Assembly: GCA_018823415.1 (NCBI GenBank)
Contig: JAHJIN010000154.1
Coordinates: forward strand, 1-56,170
Reading direction: 5' to 3'
DNA: 56,170 bases
From: Chloroflexota bacterium
Lineage (GTDB): Bacteria; Chloroflexota; JAHJIN01
Shown piece by piece: positions 17,985 to 25,731 of this stretch. The stretch's first letter is position 1, and the number at the start of each line of letters is the position of its first letter. Under the pieces are notes generated by a model. It worked only from the letters and a program-made list of their open reading frames with translations, was not told where the DNA came from and searched no databases. The position numbers and the translations under genes were made by a program.

Positions 17985-18013
17985 ATTATAGCACACGCCT
18001 CCGCTTTTGCCAA
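17985..18013 (-). promoter_or_regulatory. Sigma70-like promoter of the chemosensory operon
   Basis: On the minus strand, TTGGCA (-35, 18008-18013), a 17-nt spacer and TATAAT (-10, 17985-17990). Transcription would start near 17978, about 47 nt before the chosen ATG at 17931, and would serve the twelve genes down to cheD, as no other promoter-sized gap is found among them. Confidence 0.75.
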
Positions 18014-18215
18014 GCATAAGGCAATTCCAAGAAAATAACGATCCCAGTTGAACCTCAGACAAAATGCGGTTGGGCGTGGTTTATGCATTTCACGGGAATT
18101 GCGGCAACTGCGTTGCTTGGCTTTTCCTCCCAACTGGCAAGCATCTTCTGCCAGAACTGGTTACTCGCTGGCAAGTCTTGGGATCATTTAAAAACTGGAA
18201 AAGCCCAAGGCCAGT

Positions 18216-18244
18216 TTGACTTTTGGCCGTCCCTGGTCTATACT
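18216..18244 (+). promoter_or_regulatory. Sigma70-like promoter of the two-TM miniprotein
   Basis: TTGACT (18216-18221), a 17-nt spacer and TATACT (18239-18244), 33 nt before the ATG at 18278, which has a GGAGG seven bases upstream. Confidence 0.8.
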
Positions 18245-18277
18245 GCTGGCATTATGCTGGATGCTGGAGGTGTTTCC

Positions 18278-18478
18278 ATGCCGATGCGCCATGTGCTCAT
18301 TATTGTTCTGGATACCTTGACCCTGGCAGCCCTGGGCCTGGCCCTGCAACTGGGCTGGCAGCCCGATGTGACCACGACGGTGGTCTTGTTGAGCGCGCTG
18401 GTGATAGCCAATGTTACGCTGGCCTGGGGTCTGGAACGACTGCACCGGGCCCGGCGGATGTCTCGCGATGATGACTAG
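18278..18478 (+). CDS. Two-TM small membrane protein, unknown function
   Basis: A 66-residue protein. Two hydrophobic helices (about 4-24 and 30-50) are joined by a short polar turn (GWQPDVTT), with a basic, then acidic tail (RLHRARRMSRDDD). It has its own strong promoter and a GGAGG seven bases before the ATG, which supports it as a real gene although no family is recognised. The open frame begins 65 codons earlier, but that part precedes the promoter and is non-coding. It is followed by a second promoter for the diguanylate cyclase genes. Confidence 0.7.
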   Translation: MPMRHVLIIVLDTLTLAALGLALQLGWQPDVTTTVVLLSALVIANVTLAWGLERLHRARRMSRDDD

Positions 18479-18561
18479 GCGTTGACCGGCGCGCGCCGCG
18501 CCACAAGCAGTGCTCCAATTCCAGAAGCCGGGGCGTAATTGCCTTTTGCCAGAAATTGCTA

Positions 18562-18590
18562 TTGACTTGCGGCGTTGTGCCGGGTATACT
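18562..18590 (+). promoter_or_regulatory. Sigma70-like promoter of the diguanylate cyclase operon
   Basis: TTGACT (18562-18567), a 17-nt spacer and TATACT (18585-18590). The -35, spacing and -10 are the same as in the promoter 346 bp upstream, suggesting similar strength or shared origin. The ATG at 18637 is 46 nt downstream. Confidence 0.8.
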
Positions 18591-18636
18591 GTTAGCAGGA
18601 GAGTATAGCGGGGAACTACCAGTTTGTGGAGCTGCC

Positions 18637-20307
18637 ATGACACTCCAATATACCCCCATCGCCGTGATGTCGTTGCTGACAGCCGGGTTGGCCGTGGTGC
18701 TGGCCTGGGCGGTGTGGCACCGTCGAACGGTCCCCGGGCGCACTGCCTTTGCCGGTCTCATGCTGGCCGCTGGCGAGTGGGCCCTGATGCGGACACTAGA
18801 GGCCGCGGCAGTCGAGATGACGGCCAAGATTTTCTGGGCCAAGCTCGAATACCCGGGCATCGTCAGCGTGTCTGTGTTTTGGCTGATCTTTGTGCTCCGC
18901 TACACCGATTTCGGGTCCTGGCTGACGCGGCGCCGGCGCCACCAACTGGTTCTCTGGATCGTGCCGGCCATCACCCTGGCGCTGGCCCTGACCAACGAGT
19001 GGCATCACCTGATCTGGACGACCATCACCCCCAGCCCCACCCGGCCTACAGAAATCTTGATCTATGGGCATGGAACCTGGTTCTGGGTTCACGCGGTCTA
19101 TAGCTATACCTTGCTCCTGGTCGGCTCACTCTGGTTGATCCGGGCCGCTGTTCGTTCCTACCGGGTTTACCGCGTTCAGTCGGCGGTCATCCTCATGGCG
19201 ACGGCTATGCCCTGGATCGGCAACGCGATCTATTTGACAGGCCTGAGCCCTATTCCCGGCCTGGACCTCACGCCTCTTTCGTGTGTCCTCACCGGCCTCT
19301 TGCTGTCGTGGGCCATCTTTCGGTATCGCCTCTTTGATCTGGTGCCGGTGGCTCGTCATACCCTCATCGAGAACATGGCAGACGGCGTGCTGGTGTTGGA
19401 TGCGCAAAACCGCATCGTGGACGTGAACCCGGCCGCGCAGCATCTCATTGGCGCCGGGCCCTCAGGCCTCATCGGCCAATCGGCCAGCCAGGCCCTGGCG
19501 CCGTGGCCTGATGTGGTAGCCCGCTATTGCGACCAGCGTGACGTGCAGGATGAACTGGTGATAGATAGCGTTCAGCCTGCTCGTTACCTGGACCTGCGCA
19601 TTTCGTTGCTGGTGGACCGGCACGGGCGTTTCACCGGGCGGCTGGTGGTGCTGCGCGACATCAGCGAGCGCAAACGGGCCGAGATCGAGCTGCAGCAGGC
19701 CAATGAGCGGCTGCGCGAACGCCTGGCCGAAATCCAGGCCTTGCAGACTCGACTGCGCGAGCAGGCGGTTTGCGATCCGTTGACCGGCCTGTTCAATCGC
19801 CGCCACTTTTTCACCCTGGCCCACCAGGCCTTTGAGCACGCCCGACAGCACGAACGTCCCCTGGCTGCGATCATGATCGATCTGGATCATTTCAAGGATG
19901 TCAACGATACTTACGGACATGCTGTGGGCGACCAGGTGTTGGTCGCAGCGGGCCAGCGTATCCAGGGCAACCTGCGCCAGACCGATGTGTTGTGCCGTTA
20001 TGGCGGCGAAGAGTTTGCGGTCTTGTTGCCCGGCACCGCCCTGGATCCGGCGCACCAGGTGGCCTTGCGCATCCACGAAAGCATGGTTCAGGCTCCTATT
20101 CGCGCCGGCGAGCATGACGCGGTTATCAGTGCCAGTCTGGGTGTGGCCGGCCTGGCGGACGATGTCGTCAACCTGGACCAGTTGCTCGTCCACGCTGATC
20201 TGGCCCTGTATGCGGCCAAACGAGCCGGCCGCAGCCGGGTCGTCGCATATGACAGCCCCACTGGCCGGCGAATTCACCAGGAGACGCCCCCGCTCGAGGT
20301 CGGGTAG
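18637..20307 (+). CDS. Membrane diguanylate cyclase with 7TM and PAS sensor domains
   Basis: 556 residues. Seven hydrophobic helices (about 8-235) match the 7TM sensor found at the front of histidine kinases (PF16927-like). A PAS domain follows (about 245-360, IENMADGVLVLD to LRDISERKRAE), then a coiled linker and a GGDEF domain. The active site GGEEF is near residues 455-459, and RQTD upstream forms an intact inhibitory RxxD site, so c-di-GMP synthesis with product inhibition is expected. The start follows GGAG. The stop TAG shares one base with the start of the next cyclase. Confidence 0.93.
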   Translation: MTLQYTPIAVMSLLTAGLAVVLAWAVWHRRTVPGRTAFAGLMLAAGEWALMRTLEAAAVEMTAKIFWAKLEYPGIVSVSVFWLIFVLRYTDFGSWLTRRRRHQLVLWIVPAITLALALTNEWHHLIWTTITPSPTRPTEILIYGHGTWFWVHAVYSYTLLLVGSLWLIRAAVRSYRVYRVQSAVILMATAMPWIGNAIYLTGLSPIPGLDLTPLSCVLTGLLLSWAIFRYRLFDLVPVARHTLIENMADGVLVLDAQNRIVDVNPAAQHLIGAGPSGLIGQSASQALAPWPDVVARYCDQRDVQDELVIDSVQPARYLDLRISLLVDRHGRFTGRLVVLRDISERKRAEIELQQANERLRERLAEIQALQTRLREQAVCDPLTGLFNRRHFFTLAHQAFEHARQHERPLAAIMIDLDHFKDVNDTYGHAVGDQVLVAAGQRIQGNLRQTDVLCRYGGEEFAVLLPGTALDPAHQVALRIHESMVQAPIRAGEHDAVISASLGVAGLADDVVNLDQLLVHADLALYAAKRAGRSRVVAYDSPTGRRIHQETPPLEVG

Positions 20308-21170
20308 TGGTCATGGAACATTGGCTGGTACGGCTCGTTGGTAGGCTGGAACAGCGCAGCCGACGCTTTTGGCTGGTTGTTGGTCTGGCCCTTATCCCAA
20401 TCTTGGGCATCCTGGACTATCTGATGGGCTACGAGTTGGGCCTGTCGTTATTCTACTTGCTGCCCATTTCCCTGGTCGCCTGGTTCGTCGGCCGAAACCT
20501 GGGTCTAACCGCCGCGCTGGCCGGCGCCATCACCTGGCTGATCGCCGACATTGCCAGTGGCCATCCCTACTTGTTGCCGGGCGTACCCTATTGGAACGCA
20601 GCCATCCGGCTGGGCATCTTTACCATCGTGGCCCTGCTGCTGTCGGTGCTCAAGGGCGCGCTGGAGCGCGAGCGCCGGCTATCGCGCACGGACTATTTGA
20701 CCGGTGCCGTGAATGGGCGTTATTTTCTTGAGCTATTGCAGCGCGAGATCGACCGGTCCCGGCGCTATCAGCACCCATTTACCGTGGCCTATATGGACCT
20801 GGACGATTTCAAGCTGGTCAATGATCGCTGGGGGCACGCCACCGGGGACCAGCTCATCTGCGTCGTCGTGCGCAGCATCCAAGACCAGTTACGCCAGCAA
20901 GACGTCATTGGCCGAATCGGCGGAGACGAGTTCATGCTGCTTTTGCCCGAAACCGACCAGGATGCGGCCCAGGTTGTCATCACGCGGATACACCACCACG
21001 TGCTGGCTGACATGCAGCAGCACGCGTGGCCGGTCACCTGTAGTATAGGCGTTGTGACGTACCGGGCTGCGCCCGACACGGCCGATCAGGTGATCCAGGC
21101 GGCAGACGGCGTGATGTACGCGGTCAAGCAAAGCGATAAAAACGGCGTCCGCTATACGACCTGCGACTAG
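20307..21170 (+). CDS. Membrane diguanylate cyclase (GGDEF)
   Basis: 287 residues. About four to five short TM helices (residues 20-115) lead into a GGDEF domain (about 125-285). The active site is GGDEF near 205-209 and RQQD gives an RxxD inhibitory site. The GTG start at 20307 overlaps the previous stop and is six bases after GAGGT; an ATG two codons on is the alternative. Paired with the PAS-type cyclase it gives two inputs for c-di-GMP. No EAL or HD-GYP phosphodiesterase is in the window. Confidence 0.92.
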   Translation: MVMEHWLVRLVGRLEQRSRRFWLVVGLALIPILGILDYLMGYELGLSLFYLLPISLVAWFVGRNLGLTAALAGAITWLIADIASGHPYLLPGVPYWNAAIRLGIFTIVALLLSVLKGALERERRLSRTDYLTGAVNGRYFLELLQREIDRSRRYQHPFTVAYMDLDDFKLVNDRWGHATGDQLICVVVRSIQDQLRQQDVIGRIGGDEFMLLLPETDQDAAQVVITRIHHHVLADMQQHAWPVTCSIGVVTYRAAPDTADQVIQAADGVMYAVKQSDKNGVRYTTCD

Positions 21171-21215
21171 CGCGCCGGGCGTTATTTGTCAGCAGACTTG
21201 TGGGAGGCTACCATC

Positions 21216-22661
21216 ATGCCGGAACAGGCTCAGGTCAACATTTTCATGGAGTTATTGGCCTTGCTGGGGACATTTGCCCTGGGGCTGGCCGTGGGGCTGC
21301 TGGTGCCGCCGGTGCAGCGATTCTTTGCTCGGCTGTGGGGCTCGCCGCGCTCCCTGGCCCGGGGCGCCCGGCAGGCCGGCGGTCGCCTGCGCGATTCGTT
21401 CCGCTGGCCCTCGTCGGACCAGGCCGCCGAGATGGGCGGCATGAGGGGTGCCATCGCCCAGGCTGTCGCCAATACCCTCACCTTTCGCGTCCGGCGCGCC
21501 AAGACCCTGTTTCTGGAAGGTCAGGTGGCCTACCAGGCCGGCCGGCTGGCCGACGCCTATGGCAAGCTCACCGGTGCCCTGGGCTGGGACGGCCAGCGCG
21601 AGTTGCTGGATGACCACGTAACCGCCTATCACACCCTCGCCGCTATCTCTGAGACCTGGGGTGATCTGGACGGCGCAGTGCGCTACCTGGAGTGGGCCTG
21701 CGAGTTGCAGCCCGACGATGTGGACGCGCACACGCGCCTGGGGGCGCTCTATTCGTGCCTGGGTGACCAGGGCCGGGCCATCTTTCAGCTCCAGGGGGCG
21801 CTGGGCCTGGACCCAGCCCGGTTGGAGACGCGCTACCAGCTCTATGCGGTCTATCGCCGCAGCGGGATGGCGCGCGAGGCCACCGAACAACTGCGGCTCA
21901 TCAAGGCCGGCGAGGACCCAGCCGCCCTGGCTGCGTTCTTTGCGGCCCACGGTCAGGCCCATTTCGAGTCGCACGAACTGGATGACGCCGCCGACGATTA
22001 CACGCTGGCCTTGCAACTGGCCCCGGACACAGCCCTCTGGTACGCGCTCCTGGGTGACGTGTACCACGTGGCCGATATGGCCCGGCAAGGGCTGGAAACC
22101 TGGCTGCGCGGGTTGTGGGTGACGCCGGCCCCGGTGCTGGAGGAGCGCGTCCTGACGGCGGCGGAGGACCCGGCGCTGGAGCCCCTCGTCGTCGAAACGT
22201 ACCGGGGGGCCATGGGCCGTTGGCCGGACCGGGGTGCGTATCCGCTGGGGCTGGCCCGGCTGGCGCTGCGCCAGGGCGACGAAGAAGCAGCCGCCGCCTA
22301 CCTGGCGCGCGCCGCCGCTGTGGACCCGGGCCTGGTGGAGGCGCACGAGCTGCTGGCGAACCTGTACCAGTCAGCCGGGCTCTGGTCGCAGGTGGCCGAG
22401 AGCCTGCGCGCCGGGCTGACGGCAGCCCGGGCCGGCGATGTGCTCTATCGCTGCCGGACGTGCGGCCTTGTGTCTGCCCAGGGGCAGCCGCGCTGCTTTC
22501 GCTGCGGCCGCTGGCACGATTTCGAGGCTGTGACCCGGGGCGCGCTCGCCGCCGAGGTATCTCGGGCCGAATCGCCGCCGCCAGACCTGCGCGAGCGGGC
22601 CACGCTGCTATGGGGGCGGTTTGTTCGGCAGCTCGCCGGCCCAACCGAGGACGCCATGTAG
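21216..22661 (+). CDS. TM-anchored TPR protein with C-terminal zinc ribbon (LapB-like)
   Basis: 481 residues. One N-terminal TM helix (about 8-30) and a basic cytosolic linker precede TPR-type helical repeats (about 95-400). At the end is a rubredoxin-like metal site with CRTCG and CFRCGRW about 12 residues apart. This order (TM, TPRs, zinc ribbon) is that of LapB/YciM, which in enterobacteria controls LpxC turnover by FtsH. No LPS genes are seen here and Chloroflexota generally lack LPS, so the partner must differ. The start at 21216 follows GGGAGG; the earlier TTG is less likely. A terminator follows at 22692. Confidence 0.82.
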   Translation: MPEQAQVNIFMELLALLGTFALGLAVGLLVPPVQRFFARLWGSPRSLARGARQAGGRLRDSFRWPSSDQAAEMGGMRGAIAQAVANTLTFRVRRAKTLFLEGQVAYQAGRLADAYGKLTGALGWDGQRELLDDHVTAYHTLAAISETWGDLDGAVRYLEWACELQPDDVDAHTRLGALYSCLGDQGRAIFQLQGALGLDPARLETRYQLYAVYRRSGMAREATEQLRLIKAGEDPAALAAFFAAHGQAHFESHELDDAADDYTLALQLAPDTALWYALLGDVYHVADMARQGLETWLRGLWVTPAPVLEERVLTAAEDPALEPLVVETYRGAMGRWPDRGAYPLGLARLALRQGDEEAAAAYLARAAAVDPGLVEAHELLANLYQSAGLWSQVAESLRAGLTAARAGDVLYRCRTCGLVSAQGQPRCFRCGRWHDFEAVTRGALAAEVSRAESPPPDLRERATLLWGRFVRQLAGPTEDAM

Positions 22662-22691
22662 CCGCGCGCCAGTCCCTGCATTTCGCCCCTC

Positions 22692-22716
22692 AGCCCCGCC
22701 ACGTGGCGGGGCTTTT
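22692..22716 (+). terminator. Rho-independent terminator
   Basis: A 9-bp stem (22692-22700 with 22705-22713), 4-nt loop and short T-run after the TPR gene. It closes the cyclase/TPR transcription unit just before the next promoter. Confidence 0.75.
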
Positions 22717-22721
22717 CGCGC

Positions 22722-22750
22722 TTGCCAGTCCGCTTGCCGTGCGGTATAAT
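22722..22750 (+). promoter_or_regulatory. Sigma70-like promoter of the rfbD/glycosyltransferase operon
   Basis: TTGCCA (22722-22727), a 17-nt spacer and a perfect TATAAT (22745-22750), about 105 nt before the ATG at 22855. Confidence 0.75.
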
Positions 22751-22854
22751 GCGCTCGTCGCCATGCCCGGGCATGGCCCGGCCGAGCCGAAGGTGTCACA
22801 GGCCGGCGACGTACCAACCCGGTGCCAGAATCGCTCACGCATCACGGAGTCCCT

Positions 22855-23721
22855 ATGCGTATCGCCATCACCGGTCACAAGGGCCAACTGGGCCGCGAGC
22901 TGCATCACCGCCTGGATGCTGATCATGACCTGCTGCTCATCGACCTGCCCGAGGTTGACATCACCGACCCGGGCAGCATCATTCCCCTCGTCGTTGATTT
23001 CCGGCCCGACGTGGTGATTCACACCGCCGCCTATACCGACGTGGACGGTTGCGCCCGCAACCCCGACCTGGCCTTTCGCGTCAACGCCTGGGGCACGCAG
23101 AACATGGCGCTGGCCTGCCAGCGGGCCGGCGCGGCGCTGCTCCACGTGAGCACCAACGAGGTCTTTGACGGGACCGTCACCGAGCCGTACCGCGAATGGG
23201 ACCCACGTCACCCCATCAACTCGTATGCCCGGTCCAAAGCCGCCGCCGAGCGCGCCGTGGAGACGTTGCTGACGCGATTCTACATCGCCCGCACGTCGTG
23301 GCTCTATGCGCCCGGCGGCAACAACTTTCCGGCCAAGATCGTCCGCGCCGCCGACCAGCACGGCCGGCTGCGCGTCGTCGCCGACGAGGTGGCCTGCCCC
23401 ACCTATGCGCCGGATCTGGCCGACGCCATCATCCGGCTCGTGCAGACTGACCATTACGGCATCTATCACCTGGTCAACGAGGGCTATTGCTCGCGCTATG
23501 ATTTTGCCACACGGATCCTGAGACTGGCCGGGCGGGGGGACGTGCCTATCGACCGTATCACCCTGGCTGATTATGCTCGCGATTCCACGGTGCCGCCCTT
23601 TGCTCCGCTGAGCAACACCTGTGCGGCCGCCCAGGGCATCACCCTGCGCCCGTGGGAAGACGCCCTGGAGGCGTATTTCAAATCCCAAACTCCAAACCCC
23701 AAAGCCCAAAATGGCAACTGA
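22855..23721 (+). CDS. rfbD: dTDP-4-dehydrorhamnose reductase-like protein (RmlD family)
   Basis: NAD(P)H-dependent SDR that makes dTDP-L-rhamnose. The Rossmann GHKGQLG is at residues 7-13, HTAAYTDVDGCA matches the family signature, HVSTNEVFDG holds the Ser/Thr, and the catalytic Tyr/Lys are in NSYARSKAAAE. The length (288) is normal. The start at MRIAITG follows GGAG; an upstream GTG adds 11 residues unlike the family. The last residues (KSQTPNPKAQNGN) come from a low-complexity A/C-rich repeat and are probably not part of the ancestral protein. The stop overlaps the next gene by 11 nt. Confidence 0.88.
   Translation: MRIAITGHKGQLGRELHHRLDADHDLLLIDLPEVDITDPGSIIPLVVDFRPDVVIHTAAYTDVDGCARNPDLAFRVNAWGTQNMALACQRAGAALLHVSTNEVFDGTVTEPYREWDPRHPINSYARSKAAAERAVETLLTRFYIARTSWLYAPGGNNFPAKIVRAADQHGRLRVVADEVACPTYAPDLADAIIRLVQTDHYGIYHLVNEGYCSRYDFATRILRLAGRGDVPIDRITLADYARDSTVPPFAPLSNTCAAAQGITLRPWEDALEAYFKSQTPNPKAQNGN
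23680..23712 (+). repeat. Short A/C-rich repeat at gene junction
   Basis: Tandem variants of CCCAAA/CCAAAC units, seven to eight bases each, form the end of the rfbD-like gene and run to the next start codon. Such CAAATCCCAAA-type stretches occur between genes in many environmental genomes. It takes the place where a ribosome-binding site would be expected. Confidence 0.6.
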
Positions 23722-24667
23722 TAATCGCCAACCGCTGATCAGCGTGATTATCCCCAACTGGAACGGCGCGCGGTTCATGCCCGGCGTGCTGAACTCGCTG
23801 GCGGCCCAGACGTATCCCCGCGTCGAGGTCATCGTGGTGGACAATGCCTCGGCCGACGACTCGGTGGCCCTCATTGAGCGCGAGTATCCGTGGGTGCGAC
23901 AGGTGTTGCTGGACGAGAACCGGGGCCTCACCGGGGGCGTTAACGCCGGCATCGCCGCCACCCGGGGTGAAATCATCGCCCTGCTGAACAACGACGCCGA
24001 GGCGGACCCGGCCTGGCTGGAGGAGCTGGCCCTCGCGCTGGACAACTACCCGGAGGCCGGGGCCGTCGCGTCCAAGATGCTGCTCTATGACAAGCGCGAC
24101 GTGCTCAATTCCGCCGGCGACTTTTACACCGTGGCCGGGGAGCCGGGCAACCGGGGCGTCTGGGAGCGCGACGAGGGTCAGTACGACGATGCCGCCTATG
24201 TGTTCAGCGGGTGCGGCGGGGCGGTGGCGTATCGCCGGGCCATGCTGGACCGCATCGGCCTGTTTGACGAAAGCCTGTTCATGTACTGCGAGGACGTGGA
24301 CCTGGGCTGGCGGGCGCAGTTGGCCGGGTACAAGACCGTCTATACGCCCCGGGCGCGGATCTATCACCGCCTGAGCGCCACCGGCGGCGGTGTCATTGCC
24401 AGCTATTATTGCGGCCGCAATTTCGTCCATGTGCTGGTCAAGGACGTGCCGGGGTTCGTCTGGCGGCGCCACTGGCCCCGCATCCTGGGGGCACAGTTGC
24501 GGCATGCATGGGAATCCGTGCGACACTTGGGCGAGCCGGCGGCCCGGGCCCGGCTGCGCGGCCAACTGGCGGCCCTGGCGCGCATCCCACGCTGGCTGCG
24601 TCAGCGCCGCGTGGTGCAAGCCACCCGCACCGTCTCGGACGAATACATCGAAAGCATTCTCGTCTAG
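23711..24667 (+). CDS. Family 2 glycosyltransferase (rhamnosyltransferase-like)
   Basis: GT-A fold inverting glycosyltransferase, 318 residues, cytosolic. SVIIPNWNG opens the domain (about residue 10), VVDNASADDS and LLNNDAEADP give the nucleotide-sugar/metal DxD-like region, and CEDVDLGWRAQLAGY (about 195-210) is the acceptor/catalytic motif of the WbbL/rhamnosyl type. The ATG at 23711 lies inside the rfbD end, with no Shine-Dalgarno because an A/C-rich repeat occupies that place; translation may rely on coupling. Next to the rhamnose reductase it is likely a rhamnosyltransferase. Confidence 0.88.
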   Translation: MATDNRQPLISVIIPNWNGARFMPGVLNSLAAQTYPRVEVIVVDNASADDSVALIEREYPWVRQVLLDENRGLTGGVNAGIAATRGEIIALLNNDAEADPAWLEELALALDNYPEAGAVASKMLLYDKRDVLNSAGDFYTVAGEPGNRGVWERDEGQYDDAAYVFSGCGGAVAYRRAMLDRIGLFDESLFMYCEDVDLGWRAQLAGYKTVYTPRARIYHRLSATGGGVIASYYCGRNFVHVLVKDVPGFVWRRHWPRILGAQLRHAWESVRHLGEPAARARLRGQLAALARIPRWLRQRRVVQATRTVSDEYIESILV

Positions 24668-24748
24668 TGGGGAGTGGAAAGCGTGAGAAGCGCTCGTGAG
24701 GGCCATGCCAACCGCGCTACGCCCCACGAAACCGGAGGAACCATCATC

Positions 24749-25507
24749 GTGCAACCCTATTTATCCATCGTCGTGCCGGCCTATAACGAGGCCCAGCGCT
24801 TGCCCAAGACCCTATCCGAAATGATCACCTACCTGGAACGACAGGATTTCGAGTGGGAGCTGGTGGTCGTGGATGATGGCAGTCAGGACGAGACGGCGGC
24901 CCTGGCGTCCGAGTTCGCTCGCCAGCATCCCGCGGTGCGTGTCATCCAGAACCCACACCGGGGCAAGGCGTATGCCGTGCGCACCGGCGTGGAGCAGGCG
25001 CGTGGCACATACGTGCTCTTTGCCGACGCCGACCACGCCACCCCCATCGACGAGTGGGCCAAGCTGGAACCCTATTTCGAGCAAGGGTATGACGTGGTTA
25101 TTGGCTCCCGGGAAGGGTTGGGCGCGGTGCGTCACGGTGAGCCGTTCTTCCGGCATCTCATGGGCCGGGTCTTTAACACCGTTGTACGACTGTTCACCGT
25201 GGGCAACTTTCAAGATACCCAGTGTGGGTTCAAGTCGTTTCGGGCGACAGCGGCACAGGACATTTTCGCGCGTACCCAACTCTATCGCGGCGATGGTCCC
25301 GAAACCACCGAGCCGATGGTCACTGGCTTTGACGTGGAACTGCTCTATATCGCCGTCAAGCGCGGCTATCGGGTCATGGACGTGCCGGTTCACTGGTACT
25401 ATTCGGACACTCGCAACGTGAACCCGTTGCGCGACAGCTGGCGTAACCTCAAAGACGTGCTCAGCGTGCGCTGGAACGCCTGGCGCGGTCTATACAGCCT
25501 CTTGTGA
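24749..25507 (+). CDS. Dolichyl-phosphate glucosyltransferase-like family 2 glycosyltransferase
   Basis: 252 residues, GT2 of the DPG/ALG5 type that transfers glucose (or similar) to a polyprenyl phosphate. Motifs: SIVVPAYNEAQRLPKTL, VVDDGSQDET, NPHRGKAYAVRTG, FADADHATP (DxD) and TQCGFKSFR (acceptor loop). There is no TM helix at the C-terminus, unlike ALG5, which has an N-terminal anchor. I choose the GTG at 24749, ten bases after GGAGG; a GTG at 24674 is possible but adds 25 residues with no homology features. It is last of three glycan genes. Confidence 0.85.
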   Translation: MQPYLSIVVPAYNEAQRLPKTLSEMITYLERQDFEWELVVVDDGSQDETAALASEFARQHPAVRVIQNPHRGKAYAVRTGVEQARGTYVLFADADHATPIDEWAKLEPYFEQGYDVVIGSREGLGAVRHGEPFFRHLMGRVFNTVVRLFTVGNFQDTQCGFKSFRATAAQDIFARTQLYRGDGPETTEPMVTGFDVELLYIAVKRGYRVMDVPVHWYYSDTRNVNPLRDSWRNLKDVLSVRWNAWRGLYSLL

Positions 25508-25650
25508 GGTTGTTCTCCAGGTAGTGCCGATCTGCCCTTTGCTACCGCGCTGGCTAATACGTGATTAATGTGTATGGATAAAATATGGGGCATGGTGTAG
25601 CCGGTAAATGGCAGCACCAGATTTTTGAAAACCGGGAACCGGAGCGGATA

Positions 25651-25679
25651 TTGACAAAGTAAGAGCAGTGTGATACTAT
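25651..25679 (+). promoter_or_regulatory. Sigma70-like promoter of the secreted duplicated-domain protein
   Basis: TTGACA (25651-25656), a 17-nt spacer and TACTAT (25674-25679), about 45 nt before the ATG at 25732, which has an AGGAGG-type site. The rest of 25508-25650 holds no gene I can support. Confidence 0.75.
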
Positions 25680-25731
25680 GAAGCTGTTGGTACCCCGGTA
25701 CTAAACAGCCCCCGAGTAGGAGGGAGATACC

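Larger units (their letters stand above)
17932..18277. other. Divergent intergenic control region
   Basis: This 346-nt gap separates the che operon from the plus-strand miniprotein gene. It holds a promoter facing each way (17985-18013 minus, 18216-18244 plus) and two direct copies of CTGGCAAG (18134-18141 and 18168-18175, 34 bp apart) that could be a regulator site. It is more AT-rich than the flanking genes. I see no RNA gene in it. Confidence 0.6.

Noticed and set aside
22690..24045. 451-codon minus-strand frame
   Set aside because: It spans the promoter at 22722 and is antisense to the well-supported rfbD-like and glycosyltransferase genes; the GFGVWSLGFE stretch comes from the A/C-rich repeat.
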